DNA from: Selenomonadaceae bacterium
Lineage (GTDB): Bacteria; Bacillota; Negativicutes; Selenomonadales; Selenomonadaceae
Assembly (NCBI GenBank): GCA_017470715.1
Contig: JAFUYE010000112.1
Span: 1-57,646 of the forward strand
Direction: 5' to 3'
Length of the DNA: 57,646 nucleotides
Of this stretch, positions 35,498 through 44,393 are shown piece after piece. The notes beneath the pieces are model-generated. The model saw nothing but the letters and a program-made list of their open reading frames with translations. It had not been told where the DNA came from and ran no database searches. Position numbers and translations under genes: made by a program. Positions within the stretch are counted from its first letter, which is position 1. Each line of letters opens with the position of its first letter.

Positions 35498-36913
35498 ATG
35501 GATTTGGCAAACAAAAATGTTTTGGTTATCGGCGCGGCACGAAGCGGCATTGCGGCGGCAAAAACAATTAGGAATTTGCAATTAGGAATTAGGAATGAAA
35601 CGGCGACGACAATTCCAAATTCCAAATTCCAAATTCCACATTGCATTTTGAGCGACGCCAAAGCCGAACAAGATATTAATTTCGATTTTGACGAACTGCG
35701 CGGGCTCGGAATTGAATTGCGTTTCGGCAAGCAGACCGACGAACTTTTGAGCGGCATTGACTTGATAATCGTGTCGCCCGCTGTCCCGATAAAAATTCCG
35801 TTGCTGAAATCTGCTGCGGCGAAAAATATTCCGATTATCAGCGAAGTCGAATTGGCGTACACTTTGGCGAAGTCGCCGATTTGCGCGGTGACCGGCACCA
35901 ACGGCAAAACCACGACGGTTACTTTGCTCGGCTTGTTGCTGAAGGAAAAATTTTCCAAAGTCGGCGTCGGCGGAAATATCGGCGTCCCGTTGAGCGAAGT
36001 TGCTTTGGAAGTCGGCGCGGGCGGTTGCATTGCGGCGGAAATTTCCAGTTACCAAATGGAGGCGACGAAAAATTTTAAACCGCACGTTTCGGCGATTTTG
36101 AACGTCACGCCCGACCATTTGAAACGTCACGGCTCGATGGAAGTTTATCAGGCAATGAAAGAAAAAATTTTCGCGCAGGAAACTGCCGAAGATTTTTTGG
36201 TGCTCAATTACGATGACGAAAAAGTTCGCGAAATGATTGACCGCGCAGGTTGCAAAGTCGTTTACTTCAGCCGAAAAATTTCGCTCAACGAAGGTGCTTT
36301 CGTGAAAAATAATCGGCTCGTCATAAAATTTAACGGCTCTCGTCACGAACTTTGCACGGTTGACGAACTCGGCATCAAAGGCGGGCACAACGTCGAAAAT
36401 GCGTTGGCGGCGGCGTTGACGGCTTATCTTGTCGGTGTCGATTGCGAAAAAATTTCCGGCGTGCTGAAAACTTTTCAGGGCGTCGAACATCGAATTGAAT
36501 TTGTGCGCGAAATTGACGGCGTGAAATTTTACAACGACTCGAAGGCGACAAACACCGATTCGGCGATTAAGGCTCTCGAAACTTTTGCGGGGCACATAAT
36601 TTTGATTGCGGGCGGCGACGACAAGGGCACTGATTTGACGGATTTTCTTAAACTCGTCAATGAACGCGTCGATTATCTGATTTTGGTCGGTGACGCGGCT
36701 CAGCGTTTCAAAACCTGCGCGGTCGAAGAAAATTTCCCCGGCGAAAAAATTTTGGAAGCGGGCTACTCAATGGAACGTGCGGTTGAACTTGCAAACGAAA
36801 TTGCCCGTGAGCCGCAAGTTGTGTTGCTCAGTCCCGCCTGTGCAAGTTTCGACATGTACAGCGATTTTGAGGAGCGCGGACGCGATTTCAAACGGATTGT
36901 TTGTGAGCTTTAA
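35498..36913 (+). CDS. murD: UDP-MurNAc-L-Ala:D-Glu ligase
   Basis: 471 residues; ATG at 35498 with TGGAG upstream, preferred over a GTG three codons earlier that overlaps that site. P-loop CAVTGTNGKTTTVTL; C-terminal NDSKATNTDSA and IAGGDDKG. Residues ~29-48 (NLQLGIRNETATTIPNSKFQ) come from an AATTAGG/ATTCCAA repeat inserted in the N-terminal Rossmann-like domain between the first helix and second strand. The frame is kept, so the enzyme is probably active with an enlarged loop. Confidence 0.96.
   Translation: MDLANKNVLVIGAARSGIAAAKTIRNLQLGIRNETATTIPNSKFQIPHCILSDAKAEQDINFDFDELRGLGIELRFGKQTDELLSGIDLIIVSPAVPIKIPLLKSAAAKNIPIISEVELAYTLAKSPICAVTGTNGKTTTVTLLGLLLKEKFSKVGVGGNIGVPLSEVALEVGAGGCIAAEISSYQMEATKNFKPHVSAILNVTPDHLKRHGSMEVYQAMKEKIFAQETAEDFLVLNYDDEKVREMIDRAGCKVVYFSRKISLNEGAFVKNNRLVIKFNGSRHELCTVDELGIKGGHNVENALAAALTAYLVGVDCEKISGVLKTFQGVEHRIEFVREIDGVKFYNDSKATNTDSAIKALETFAGHIILIAGGDDKGTDLTDFLKLVNERVDYLILVGDAAQRFKTCAVEENFPGEKILEAGYSMERAVELANEIAREPQVVLLSPACASFDMYSDFEERGRDFKRIVCEL
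35568..35641. repeat. Heptad repeats inside murD
   Basis: AATTAGG-type left arm, spacer GAAACGGCGACGAC, then three ATTCCAA units as an inverted right arm. It stays in frame because the unit that would give TAG is AATGAAA here. Confidence 0.93.
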
Positions 36914-36937
36914 GCTTTGAGCTTTAAGCTTTAAGGG
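36908..36937. repeat. AGCTTTA heptad arm, left of S23 gene
   Basis: Four units ending AAGG, starting at the murD stop. It is the inverted partner of the arm at 37304-37341; the S23-protein gene occupies the place of the usual short spacer. Confidence 0.9.
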
Positions 36938-36948
36938 GGAATTTTATC

Positions 36949-37308
36949 GTGTTCGCAAAAGACCACAAAGATTTAATCGTTTGGCAAAAGTCGATGGACT
37001 TACTCGTCGAAGTTTATCGGCTCGTCAAGAAATTGCCGCGTGAAGAAACTTACGCTTTGTCCGACCAAATGCGTCGCGCAGTCGTTTCAATTCCGTCGAA
37101 CATAGCGGAAGGGCGTGCTCGTTCTTCCGAAAAAGATTATGTTCGTTTTTTGTTTATTGCGCGTGGTTCGCGTGCCGAGGTCGAAACGCAACTCATGGCG
37201 TGTCTTCGGCTCAATTATCTCAGCGAATCTGATGTCGAACAGGCTTTAAGTTTATGCGACGAAGTTGGACGCATATTAAACTCAATGATTTACAAATTAT
37301 CATCCTAA
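36949..37308 (+). CDS. Four-helix bundle protein (23S rRNA intervening-sequence family)
   Basis: 119 residues of the S23/IVP family: DLIVWQKSMDLLVEVYRLVKKLP, split as DLIVWQKSMDL and LVEVYRLVKKLP, then ALSDQMRRAVVSIPSNIAEG and a closing helix. Such proteins form pentameric helix bundles; their role is unclear, and relatives act as Avd accessory proteins of diversity-generating retroelements, of which none is seen here. GTG start with AAGGGGGA upstream. It sits where ftsW usually lies (between murD and murG) and is boxed by inverted heptad arms, which suggests insertion. Confidence 0.88.
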   Translation: MFAKDHKDLIVWQKSMDLLVEVYRLVKKLPREETYALSDQMRRAVVSIPSNIAEGRARSSEKDYVRFLFIARGSRAEVETQLMACLRLNYLSESDVEQALSLCDEVGRILNSMIYKLSS

Positions 37309-37341
37309 AAGCTAAAAGCTAAAAGCTGAAAGCTAAAAGCT
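37304..37341. repeat. AGCTTTA heptad arm, right of S23 gene
   Basis: CCT followed by five AAAAGCT/GAAAGCT units; the first bases form the stop codon of the S23 gene. Inverted relative to 36908-36937. Confidence 0.9.
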
Positions 37342-37368
37342 CTCCACCGACAACGAACGAGGTACCAA

Positions 37369-38463
37369 ATGAAAATCATCGTATCGGGCGGCGGCACGGG
37401 CGGTCACATTTATCCCGCGCTCACGCTCATTGACGCAATTAAATCGAAACGTCCTGACGCAGAATTTTTGTATGTCGGCACGCAAAAAGGTCTTGAAGCG
37501 GACATTGTCCCGAAAGCCGGAATAAATTTCACCGCGCTCAATCTCGAAGGCGGTCTCGAACGTCATTTCACGCTTGCGAACATTTCACGCGCCGCCAACG
37601 CAATTTGGAGTATCAAGCACGCGTCGGACATCGTTCACGAATTCAAGCCCGATGTTGTCGTCGGGACGGGCGGTTACGTCTGCGGACCGATTCTGCTTGC
37701 CGCAAGCTTGATGAAAGTTCCCACGCTGATTCAGGAACAAAATGCCGTCGCGGGCGTCACCAATAAAATTTTGTCGAAGTTCGTTACGAAAATCGCTGTC
37801 GGTACTCGTGACGCGCTGAAAAATTTCCCCGCAGATAAAACCGTTTACACCGGCAACCCGATTCGCTCGGCTGTCCTCGACGCGAAAAAATCTGACGGGC
37901 TTAAAGAATTCGGATTCACTTCCGACAAGCCGATTGTTTTGATTTCGGGTGGTTCACGCGGCGCACGAAGTATCAACAACGCAATGATTGACGTTTTGAA
38001 ATCCGCCGCTCAAAAAAATTCCGCGCAGTTTCTTCACGTCACGGGCAAAGGCGAATATAATTCCGTCACAGAAAAATTAACCGACGTACTCGACGCGCCG
38101 AATATAAAAGTCGTGCCGTACCTGTACAACATGCCGACCGCAATGGCAATGGCTGATCTTGCGATTTTCCGGGCGGGCGCGACGGGCTTAGCTGAATTGA
38201 CTGCACGCGGCGTACCTGCAATTTTAATTCCGTATCCGTTCGCGGCGGAAAATCATCAGGAATTCAACGCCCGTTCACTTGTCGACGCCGGCGCGGCAAA
38301 AATGATTTTAAATAAAGACTTGACGGCAGAAATTTTATCGGCGACAATCAACGAGTTATTGACTTCGCCCGACACGCTCAAAAAAATGTCCGAAGCAAGT
38401 TTGTCGCTGGGCAAACCGCAGGCCGCCGCCGAAATCGCCGACTTGATTCTTGAACTGATATAA
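37369..38463 (+). CDS. murG: Undecaprenyl-PP-MurNAc-pentapeptide GlcNAc transferase
   Basis: 364 residues. GGGTGGHIYPAL near the N-terminus, LIQEQNAVAGVTNK, GNPIRSAV and the donor-site FRAGATGLAELTARGVPAILIPYP region. Forms lipid II on the cytoplasmic face of the membrane. Confidence 0.97.
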   Translation: MKIIVSGGGTGGHIYPALTLIDAIKSKRPDAEFLYVGTQKGLEADIVPKAGINFTALNLEGGLERHFTLANISRAANAIWSIKHASDIVHEFKPDVVVGTGGYVCGPILLAASLMKVPTLIQEQNAVAGVTNKILSKFVTKIAVGTRDALKNFPADKTVYTGNPIRSAVLDAKKSDGLKEFGFTSDKPIVLISGGSRGARSINNAMIDVLKSAAQKNSAQFLHVTGKGEYNSVTEKLTDVLDAPNIKVVPYLYNMPTAMAMADLAIFRAGATGLAELTARGVPAILIPYPFAAENHQEFNARSLVDAGAAKMILNKDLTAEILSATINELLTSPDTLKKMSEASLSLGKPQAAAEIADLILELI

Positions 38464-38490
38464 AAATTTTTTTCACGGGGAGATAATGAC

Positions 38491-38766
38491 ATGTCCAAAG
38501 AAGTGACTGTCGAAATCAAAATCGACGCCGACTTGAAGGAGGCCGCCGAAAAAATTTTCAATCGGATGGATATGAGTTTCTCCGAAGCAATCAGCAATTT
38601 TGCGAAAGAAACAATCGTGCAAAACCGCGTGCCGTTTTACGTTAAGCCGAAAAGAAAATCCGCTTTCGGCTCGCTTGCAAAGTTCGCCAATCCCAGATGG
38701 GTCGGACTTGAAGATATTGCATGGGAAAGGTTCGTGATCGAAAAATATGGCAAAAATTCTAATTGA
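38491..38766 (+). CDS. RelB/DinJ-family antitoxin
   Basis: 91 residues. Ribbon-helix-helix start (SKEVTVEIKIDADLKEAAEK) and the MDMSFSEAISNFAKETI helix typical of RelB/DinJ. GGAG upstream of the ATG. It overlaps the PIN-toxin gene by 20 nt. The pair lies between murG and murC, in line with the operon. Confidence 0.87.
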   Translation: MSKEVTVEIKIDADLKEAAEKIFNRMDMSFSEAISNFAKETIVQNRVPFYVKPKRKSAFGSLAKFANPRWVGLEDIAWERFVIEKYGKNSN

Positions 38767-39115
38767 CACAAACGTCGTGTTGCGTTACCTGCTACGCGAC
38801 CACCCGAAACAATCCATGCAGGCGAAAAAAGCTGTTGAAATCGGCGCGGTGATTTTGCCCGAAGTTTTAGTGGAGACAGTTCACGCGTTGAAAAATATTT
38901 ATCGTGTTGACAGGCAAACCATTGCGGCAAGTTTGATGACGCTGTTAAATGAGGTTGAAATTGAACGCAAGCAGGTAATGGTTCACGCCGTGGAGCTTTA
39001 CGCCGACTCACAAGATATGGATTTCATGGACTGCATTATCATCGCATATTTCGACATTGAAAATATTCGCGTGTTCACCTTCGACCCGAAACTTAATCGC
39101 GTGCCGAAGTCTTGA
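38747..39115 (+). CDS. PIN-domain ribonuclease toxin
   Basis: 122 residues. PIN acidic residues visible: D7 in ILIDTNV, E43 in VLVETVHAL, D92/D95 in DMDFMDC and D113 in FTFDPKL. These RNases cut tRNA or rRNA when free. The usual VapC partner is VapB-like; here it is paired with a RelB/DinJ-type antitoxin. Expressed with cell-wall genes. Confidence 0.88.
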   Translation: MAKILIDTNVVLRYLLRDHPKQSMQAKKAVEIGAVILPEVLVETVHALKNIYRVDRQTIAASLMTLLNEVEIERKQVMVHAVELYADSQDMDFMDCIIIAYFDIENIRVFTFDPKLNRVPKS

Positions 39116-39130
39116 GGAGGTATTTTTAAT

Positions 39131-41467
39131 TTGAAACTTGACGGCTTGAAGAAATTTCACTTTATCGGTATCGGCGGCGTAGGTATGAGCGCGCTTGCCA
39201 AAATTTTAATTGAACTCGGTTGCTCGGTCAGCGGCTCGGACATGAAAAATTCGCCGACATTGGACATGCTTAAAAGTATCGGAGCAAAAATTTTCGTCGG
39301 ACACGACGCGAAAAATATTTTGGACGACAACGGTAAGCCGTGGCCTGAAGTCGTCGTTTACTCCAGCGCAATTCCCGCCGACAATCCCGAAGTCATCGAG
39401 GCATTGAAATTAAAAATCCCGAAATTTCATCGCTCCGACATAAATTCGTATCTGCTCAATTCGCGCAAGGGCATTGCGGTTTCCGGTTCGCACGGCAAAA
39501 CGACGACGACTTCAATGATTGGTTATGTCCTGCACAATTCCGGCGTCGACCCGACAATAATTATCGGCGGTGAATCAACCGACTTGGGCACGGGCGCGAT
39601 TCTCGGCAGCAGTGATTGGCTCGTCACCGAAGCCGACGAAAGCGACGGAAGTTTTTTGACGCTCAAACCGAAAATTGCCGTCGTCACCAACGTCGAAGAC
39701 GATCACCTCGATCATTACGGCACGATTGAACGAATTCGCGCCGCGTTCAAAATTTTTATCGAAAACCTTGACCGCGAGTCGGGCGTTGCCGTCGTTTGTT
39801 TCGACAATGACAACGTTCGCGAAATCGCCGCCGAAGTCGACAGAAAAATTATTTCCTACGCAATTCATCACGACGCGGATTTTATGGCGCGAAACATTCG
39901 CACGACAACCAAAGGCGTCGGCTTTGAAGTCGTTCAGCATATCGGCGACAACGAAAAAATTCTCGGCAAAGTCAAGTTGGCGATTCACGGGCGACACAAC
40001 GTTTTGAACGCTTTGGCGACGATTGCAACGGGTTTGCAAGTCGGCGTAAGTTTCGCGAAGATTGCCGAAGGTTTACGGACTTTCCACGGCGCGAAAAGAC
40101 GTTTTCAATCCAAAGGACGAATCAGAAATATTTTGGTCGTCGACGATTACGCGCACCATCCCACGGAAATTGCCGCGACGCTCAAAGCCGCACGCGAAAT
40201 TAAGCCGAACAAAGTTGTTTGCATTTTTCAGCCGCACCGTTACAGCCGCACGCAACTTTTGCTGAAGGAATTCGGATCCGCTTTCCGTGACGCCGATGTT
40301 TTGATTTTGACGGACATTTATTCAGCCGGCGAAGAAAAAATTTCCGGTGTCAGCGGCGAATCAATTTTGCAGGAAGTTTTGCGCACGACCAATCAAGCCG
40401 TGTCGTATATCCCGAAACGCGAAGACATTGCCGCCGCGATTAAAGACCAACTTTCGGCGGGCGATTTGGTTATCACAATGGGCGCGGGCGACATTTTCAA
40501 GACCGGCGAAGAAATTTTGGAATTGCTCAAGGCTGAACGTCGCAAGAAAATTGTCGTCGTTGCGGGCGGCACCTCAACTGAGGCTGAAGTTTCACGGCGC
40601 ACGGGTAAAGCTGTCGTTGACGCGCTAAAATCAAAAAATTACAACGTCGAAATGCTTGAACTTCAACCGGAAACTTTTGCCTCAACCATTCGCGAAAAAA
40701 ATCCGCTGATTGTTTTCAACGCCATTCACGGCAAGTACGGCGAAGACGGCATGATTCAAGGCACGCTCGACATGCTGAAAATTCCTTACACCGGTTCGGG
40801 CGTTCTGTCCGCCGCGTTGACGATGGATAAAGTTGCCACGAAACATTTTTTGAACTCCGCCAATCTGTCGACGCCGAAATTTGCCGTTTACCGCGAAATT
40901 GACCGCACGGACGAACTTGCCGCCGAAGTCGAAAAAAAATTCGGTGTGCCCGTCGTCATCAAAGCCGCCGCGCAGGGTTCAAGTATCGGCGTGACGATTG
41001 TCGAACATGCGGACGACATTGACGAGGCGATTGACAACGCGTTTACTTTCGGCGACGAAATTTTGGTTGAAGAATTCATCAAAGGGCGCGAACTCACCGT
41101 TGCGGTTATGGGCAACGAGGACGAAGCCGAAGCCCTGCCGATTATCGAAATCACCACGACGACTGGACGTTACGATTACAAGTCGAAATACACCGTCGGA
41201 ATGTCGAAGCACATTTGTCCCGCTGAACTTTCGGAAGAGTTGACCGCCGAAGTCAAAAAACTTGCCGTTGCCGCGTTCAAACTGTGCAAATGTGCCGGTG
41301 TCGCTCGCGTTGACATGATGCTTTCCGAAGAAAATATTCCTTACGTCATTGAAATAAATTCCGTGCCGGGCATGACGGAAACTTCACTTGTTCCGGACGC
41401 GGCTCGTGCAGCAGGTATCGAATTCCCCGAACTGTGCGAAAGAATTCTTGCGGCGGCGGGTTTCTGA
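39131..41467 (+). CDS. murC-ddl: MurC-Ddl fusion: UDP-MurNAc:L-Ala ligase and D-Ala-D-Ala ligase
   Basis: 778 residues from a TTG start with GGAGG 10 nt upstream. Residues 1-~462 are MurC (FIGIGGVGMSALAKIL; P-loop VSGSHGKTTTTSM; HHPTEIAATLKA). From ~467 a complete Ddl with ATP-grasp core follows (VVAGGTSTEAEVS; VIKAAAQGSSIGVTIV; GRELTVAVMG; YVIEINSVPGMTETSLVP). Both active sites look intact. MurC-Ddl fusions are known from Chlamydiae. murB, which usually follows murC, is absent. Confidence 0.95.
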   Translation: MKLDGLKKFHFIGIGGVGMSALAKILIELGCSVSGSDMKNSPTLDMLKSIGAKIFVGHDAKNILDDNGKPWPEVVVYSSAIPADNPEVIEALKLKIPKFHRSDINSYLLNSRKGIAVSGSHGKTTTTSMIGYVLHNSGVDPTIIIGGESTDLGTGAILGSSDWLVTEADESDGSFLTLKPKIAVVTNVEDDHLDHYGTIERIRAAFKIFIENLDRESGVAVVCFDNDNVREIAAEVDRKIISYAIHHDADFMARNIRTTTKGVGFEVVQHIGDNEKILGKVKLAIHGRHNVLNALATIATGLQVGVSFAKIAEGLRTFHGAKRRFQSKGRIRNILVVDDYAHHPTEIAATLKAAREIKPNKVVCIFQPHRYSRTQLLLKEFGSAFRDADVLILTDIYSAGEEKISGVSGESILQEVLRTTNQAVSYIPKREDIAAAIKDQLSAGDLVITMGAGDIFKTGEEILELLKAERRKKIVVVAGGTSTEAEVSRRTGKAVVDALKSKNYNVEMLELQPETFASTIREKNPLIVFNAIHGKYGEDGMIQGTLDMLKIPYTGSGVLSAALTMDKVATKHFLNSANLSTPKFAVYREIDRTDELAAEVEKKFGVPVVIKAAAQGSSIGVTIVEHADDIDEAIDNAFTFGDEILVEEFIKGRELTVAVMGNEDEAEALPIIEITTTTGRYDYKSKYTVGMSKHICPAELSEELTAEVKKLAVAAFKLCKCAGVARVDMMLSEENIPYVIEINSVPGMTETSLVPDAARAAGIEFPELCERILAAAGF

Positions 41468-41468
41468 A

Positions 41469-41747
41469 ATGAAATATTTTTTCTCGGAGATTGACGAAGT
41501 AACTTTGACGTTCAGCGATATTCACGTCAACCGCGACGGCATGGAGTACATCCGAATTTATTTTGAGCATCCCAATTCCGGCGGCTTTGACTTTCTGGAA
41601 TCAACTTTGCCGACGTTGCAGATAAAAAATTCTTCCGGCTTCGACGAAAACGAATCCGCCAAACTTTTGGATTATGCGCGGACGAATGCCTTTTTGATTT
41701 GGGAAATTGCCCGCGAAGGCGGTGACGAGCTTGCCGCAAGTTGCTAG
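41469..41747 (+). CDS. Hypothetical protein between murC-ddl and ftsQ
   Basis: 92 residues starting MKYFFSEIDEVTLTFSDIHV, 1 nt after the murC-ddl stop (TGAAATG), so read by coupling. Acidic, probably alpha/beta; no known family seen. The 136 nt after it hold no gene. Confidence 0.6.
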   Translation: MKYFFSEIDEVTLTFSDIHVNRDGMEYIRIYFEHPNSGGFDFLESTLPTLQIKNSSGFDENESAKLLDYARTNAFLIWEIAREGGDELAASC

Positions 41748-41883
41748 ACTGCTCGGCTATATAATTTTCTTTTGGTCGAACGAAAACAACGAACCGATTC
41801 ATGCAATGGCTGGCGGCGAACAGAAATTTTGTCGTGGACAAGTGGAATAAACATTTCAACTGACGCGTTTCGGAGGTGAAGAC

Positions 41884-42621
41884 ATGGCAGTTATCAGACG
41901 ACGACGCAGATTCGGCAGATTGTTTCGCGGAATAATTTTTTTGTTCGTCAGCGCAATGGTTTTGAGTTTCTTTGTTTATATGCCGTTCTTCACGCTCGAC
42001 AACATTAAACTCGTCGGCGCAAAATATTTGACGGAAGATGACATAATGCGAATCGGCGAAATTTACATGGGCGAACCGCTTTTCAAACTCGAAACGGATC
42101 AAGTTCAAAGCCGCCTGTCAAAAGATTTACGAATCGAAGAAGTCACCGTGAAAAGAAATTTGCCGCACACGCTTGAAGTCACGATTAAGGAACGCCGCCC
42201 GATTGCAACTGTCGCTTGCAATTACGGCTATCTCGACATTGACCACGACGGCACGGTTTTGGACAGTTACAAAAGCTTGAAGACGATGAAAATCCCGATG
42301 ATTAACGGCGTGACGGTGCGCGATTTGTATATCGGCGACAAAGTTGACGACGAGTTGATAAAAAAAATTCTCGACTTCCTTCAGCGGCTTGACGAAGACA
42401 CGCTTAACGGCATTTCCGAAGTCGCTTTCGTCGAAGAAGATTACGTTGTCATGTACACCGCAACCGAACGCGCCGTGCAAATTCGTATCGGCAAACTTGA
42501 GCGGCTTGACGAAAAAGCACGCTTGACCGAAGATTTTATGCGTGACTTGGCAACCAATCCGCATCCCGTCGAATACGTCGACTTCAATTACACTGCGCCG
42601 TTTATCAAACTTGCTCAGTAA
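41884..42621 (+). CDS. ftsQ: Cell division protein FtsQ/DivIB
   Basis: 245 residues: basic cytoplasmic start (RRRRRFGR), one membrane helix (about 15-34), POTRA domain (FTLDNIKLVGAKYLTEDDIM onward) and beta domain. A scaffold of the divisome. GGAGG 7 nt before the ATG. Last gene of the operon; ftsA and ftsZ do not follow. Confidence 0.93.
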   Translation: MAVIRRRRRFGRLFRGIIFLFVSAMVLSFFVYMPFFTLDNIKLVGAKYLTEDDIMRIGEIYMGEPLFKLETDQVQSRLSKDLRIEEVTVKRNLPHTLEVTIKERRPIATVACNYGYLDIDHDGTVLDSYKSLKTMKIPMINGVTVRDLYIGDKVDDELIKKILDFLQRLDEDTLNGISEVAFVEEDYVVMYTATERAVQIRIGKLERLDEKARLTEDFMRDLATNPHPVEYVDFNYTAPFIKLAQ

Positions 42622-42633
42622 AAAATTATCGCA

Positions 42634-42673
42634 AACAAAAATCCCGCCGAGGTTGTCGACGGGAAATTTTTTT
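42634..42673. terminator. Bidirectional terminator between ftsQ and sstT
   Basis: TCCCGCCGA (42642-42650) / TCGACGGGA (42656-42664) with A-run and T-run; ends the mur/fts operon and the convergent transporter gene. Confidence 0.88.
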
Positions 42674-42704
42674 GTCCGTATGAAATTTTTCTATCGTGTG
42701 AAAA

Positions 42705-43958
42705 TTATTCTTCGGCTCGCGGCGTCAAGTCGGAAGCTTTGAGTTTGCCTTCCTTTTTGCGTTCGGCAAATTCGGCAGTTGCGGTAAACAGCGCGTCACT
42801 CGACGAATTCAACGCGGTTTCACACGAATCTTGCAACACGCCGATAATAAATCCGACGCCGACAACTTGCATTGCAATATCGTTGTCGATACCGAAACTT
42901 GAGCACGCGACGGGAATCAGCAACAGTGAGCCGCCCGCAACGCCCGACGCTCCGCACGCGCCGACGGTTGAAATTATGCACAGCAACAACGCAGTCGGCA
43001 TATCAACGGAAATGCCCAACGTGTGAGCCGCCGCCAAACTCAAAACCGCAATCGTTATCGCCGCGCCCGCCATGTTAATCGTTGCACCGAGCGGAATTGA
43101 AATCGAATACAAATCTTCGTTCAAGCCCAGACGTTTGCAAAGGCTCATGTTGACGGGGATATTCGCCGCACTCGACCGCGTGAAGAATGCGTAAATGCCG
43201 CTCTCTTTGAGGGTCGCCAAAACCAACGGGTACGGATTCATGCCGAGTTTCATAAAAACAATTATCGGATTCATGATTAACGCCACCGAGAAGAACGCGC
43301 CCAACAATACCGCCAAAAGTTTCGCGTAACCGAGCAGAGCATCGACGCCGCTGGTTGCAATCGCGTCCGCAACAAGTCCCATGATACCGAACGGAGCGAA
43401 ACGAATTACCCACTGCACGACTTTTGTCATGGCTTTGGCAACGTCGCCCAAAACTTCGTGAAGTTCATTGCCCGCGTGACGGAAGGCAAGTCCGATAATC
43501 ACGCTCCAAGCAAGAATTCCGATATAATTTGCATTTGTCAACGCGTGAATCGGATTGTCGACGATATTCATGATGACGTTTTGCAAAACTTCAACAATGC
43601 CGCTCGGCGGAGTGATTGTCGTGTCCGCGCCGATTTGCAATTTCAATGTCGTCGGAAACAAAAATGACGCCGTGACCGCAACCAGTGACGCCAGAAAAGT
43701 TCCGATAACGTAAAGTTGAATTATCGGCTTCATTGTCGAATTTGATTCGGAACGTTGGCTCATTGCGTTCATGACCAAAACGAAAACCAAAATCGGCGCG
43801 ACGCTTTTTAACGCACTGACGAACAGTTTTCCGAAAACCGCAATGACGGGCACGACTGCCGGCACGAACAGAGCCAAAATAATTCCGACGACCAAACCCA
43901 CGGCGATTAATTTTATCAGCGCGGTTTCGCCGTAGACTTTTGTAACTTTTGATAACAA
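42705..43958 (-). CDS. sstT: Serine/threonine:sodium symporter SstT
   Basis: 417 residues, TTG start with GGAGG 7 nt upstream. DAACS-family transporter with eight helices and two re-entrant loops; signature segments [15 protein letters not shown] and [18 protein letters not shown] match SstT. Imports serine and threonine with Na+. Next to thrC, though both genes have separate transcripts. Confidence 0.93.
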   Translation of the reverse strand: MLSKVTKVYGETALIKLIAVGLVVGIILALFVPAVVPVIAVFGKLFVSALKSVAPILVFVLVMNAMSQRSESNSTMKPIIQLYVIGTFLASLVAVTASFLFPTTLKLQIGADTTITPPSGIVEVLQNVIMNIVDNPIHALTNANYIGILAWSVIIGLAFRHAGNELHEVLGDVAKAMTKVVQWVIRFAPFGIMGLVADAIATSGVDALLGYAKLLAVLLGAFFSVALIMNPIIVFMKLGMNPYPLVLATLKESGIYAFFTRSSAANIPVNMSLCKRLGLNEDLYSISIPLGATINMAGAAITIAVLSLAAAHTLGISVDMPTALLLCIISTVGACGASGVAGGSLLLIPVACSSFGIDNDIAMQVVGVGFIIGVLQDSCETALNSSSDALFTATAEFAERKKEGKLKASDLTPRAEE

Positions 43959-44118
43959 AATGCACCCTCCTCAAAAGATAAAAATTTCCGTTGCATTATA
44001 CAACCGAATCAATGAACGTGCAAAAATTTTTGTTGCTTATCCGCGCCACGCAAGTTGAATTCGCGCTGCCACGGTTGATGTAACGGCGGAAAATAAAATT
44101 CGACGCCCAATCGGTAAC

Positions 44119-44338
44119 TTGAGGCCGTCACGGATGACGGCCTCGTCCGCAATTGAAACAGGATGTTTCACTTGCGGACACGACAACGCACGATTTCTCA
44201 CACGCCCGAACAGCTATGAGCAACGCTCGCCGCGTAGGCGTGTCGTTTCTTTTTGCTACTTTTTCTTTGGACAAGCAAAGAAAAAGTAGATTCGAAAACT
44301 CAAATCACCGAATAAGTTTAATCGAAGCGAACAAGCAA
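44119..44338. repeat. Three-hairpin dispersed element, copy D (reversed)
   Basis: GAGGCCGTCA (44121-44130) / TGACGGCCTC (44135-44144), a CCGCAATTGAAACA / TGTTTCACTTGCGG palindrome, then CTACTTTTTCTTTG / CAAAGAAAAAGTAG hairpin near 44256-44289. It fills the 435-bp gap between sstT and thrC together with the thrC terminator. No gene seen. Confidence 0.82.
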
Positions 44339-44342
44339 CGGC

Positions 44343-44380
44343 AAAAAAAATCCCCGCCACATTTGACGGGGAAATTTTTT
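44343..44380 (-). terminator. Terminator after thrC
   Basis: TCCCCG (44351-44356) / CGGGGA (44367-44372) with A8 on the left, so T8 on the minus strand. Confidence 0.82.
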
Positions 44381-44393
44381 TATCGTGACGAAT

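Noticed and set aside
35582-36595. Minus-strand ORF of 337 codons
   Set aside because: Antisense shadow of murD, which has all family motifs and correct operon position.
36949-37308. Diversity-generating retroelement accessory gene (avd)
   Set aside because: The S23 fold is shared with Avd, but no reverse transcriptase, template repeat or variable repeat is present in the window.
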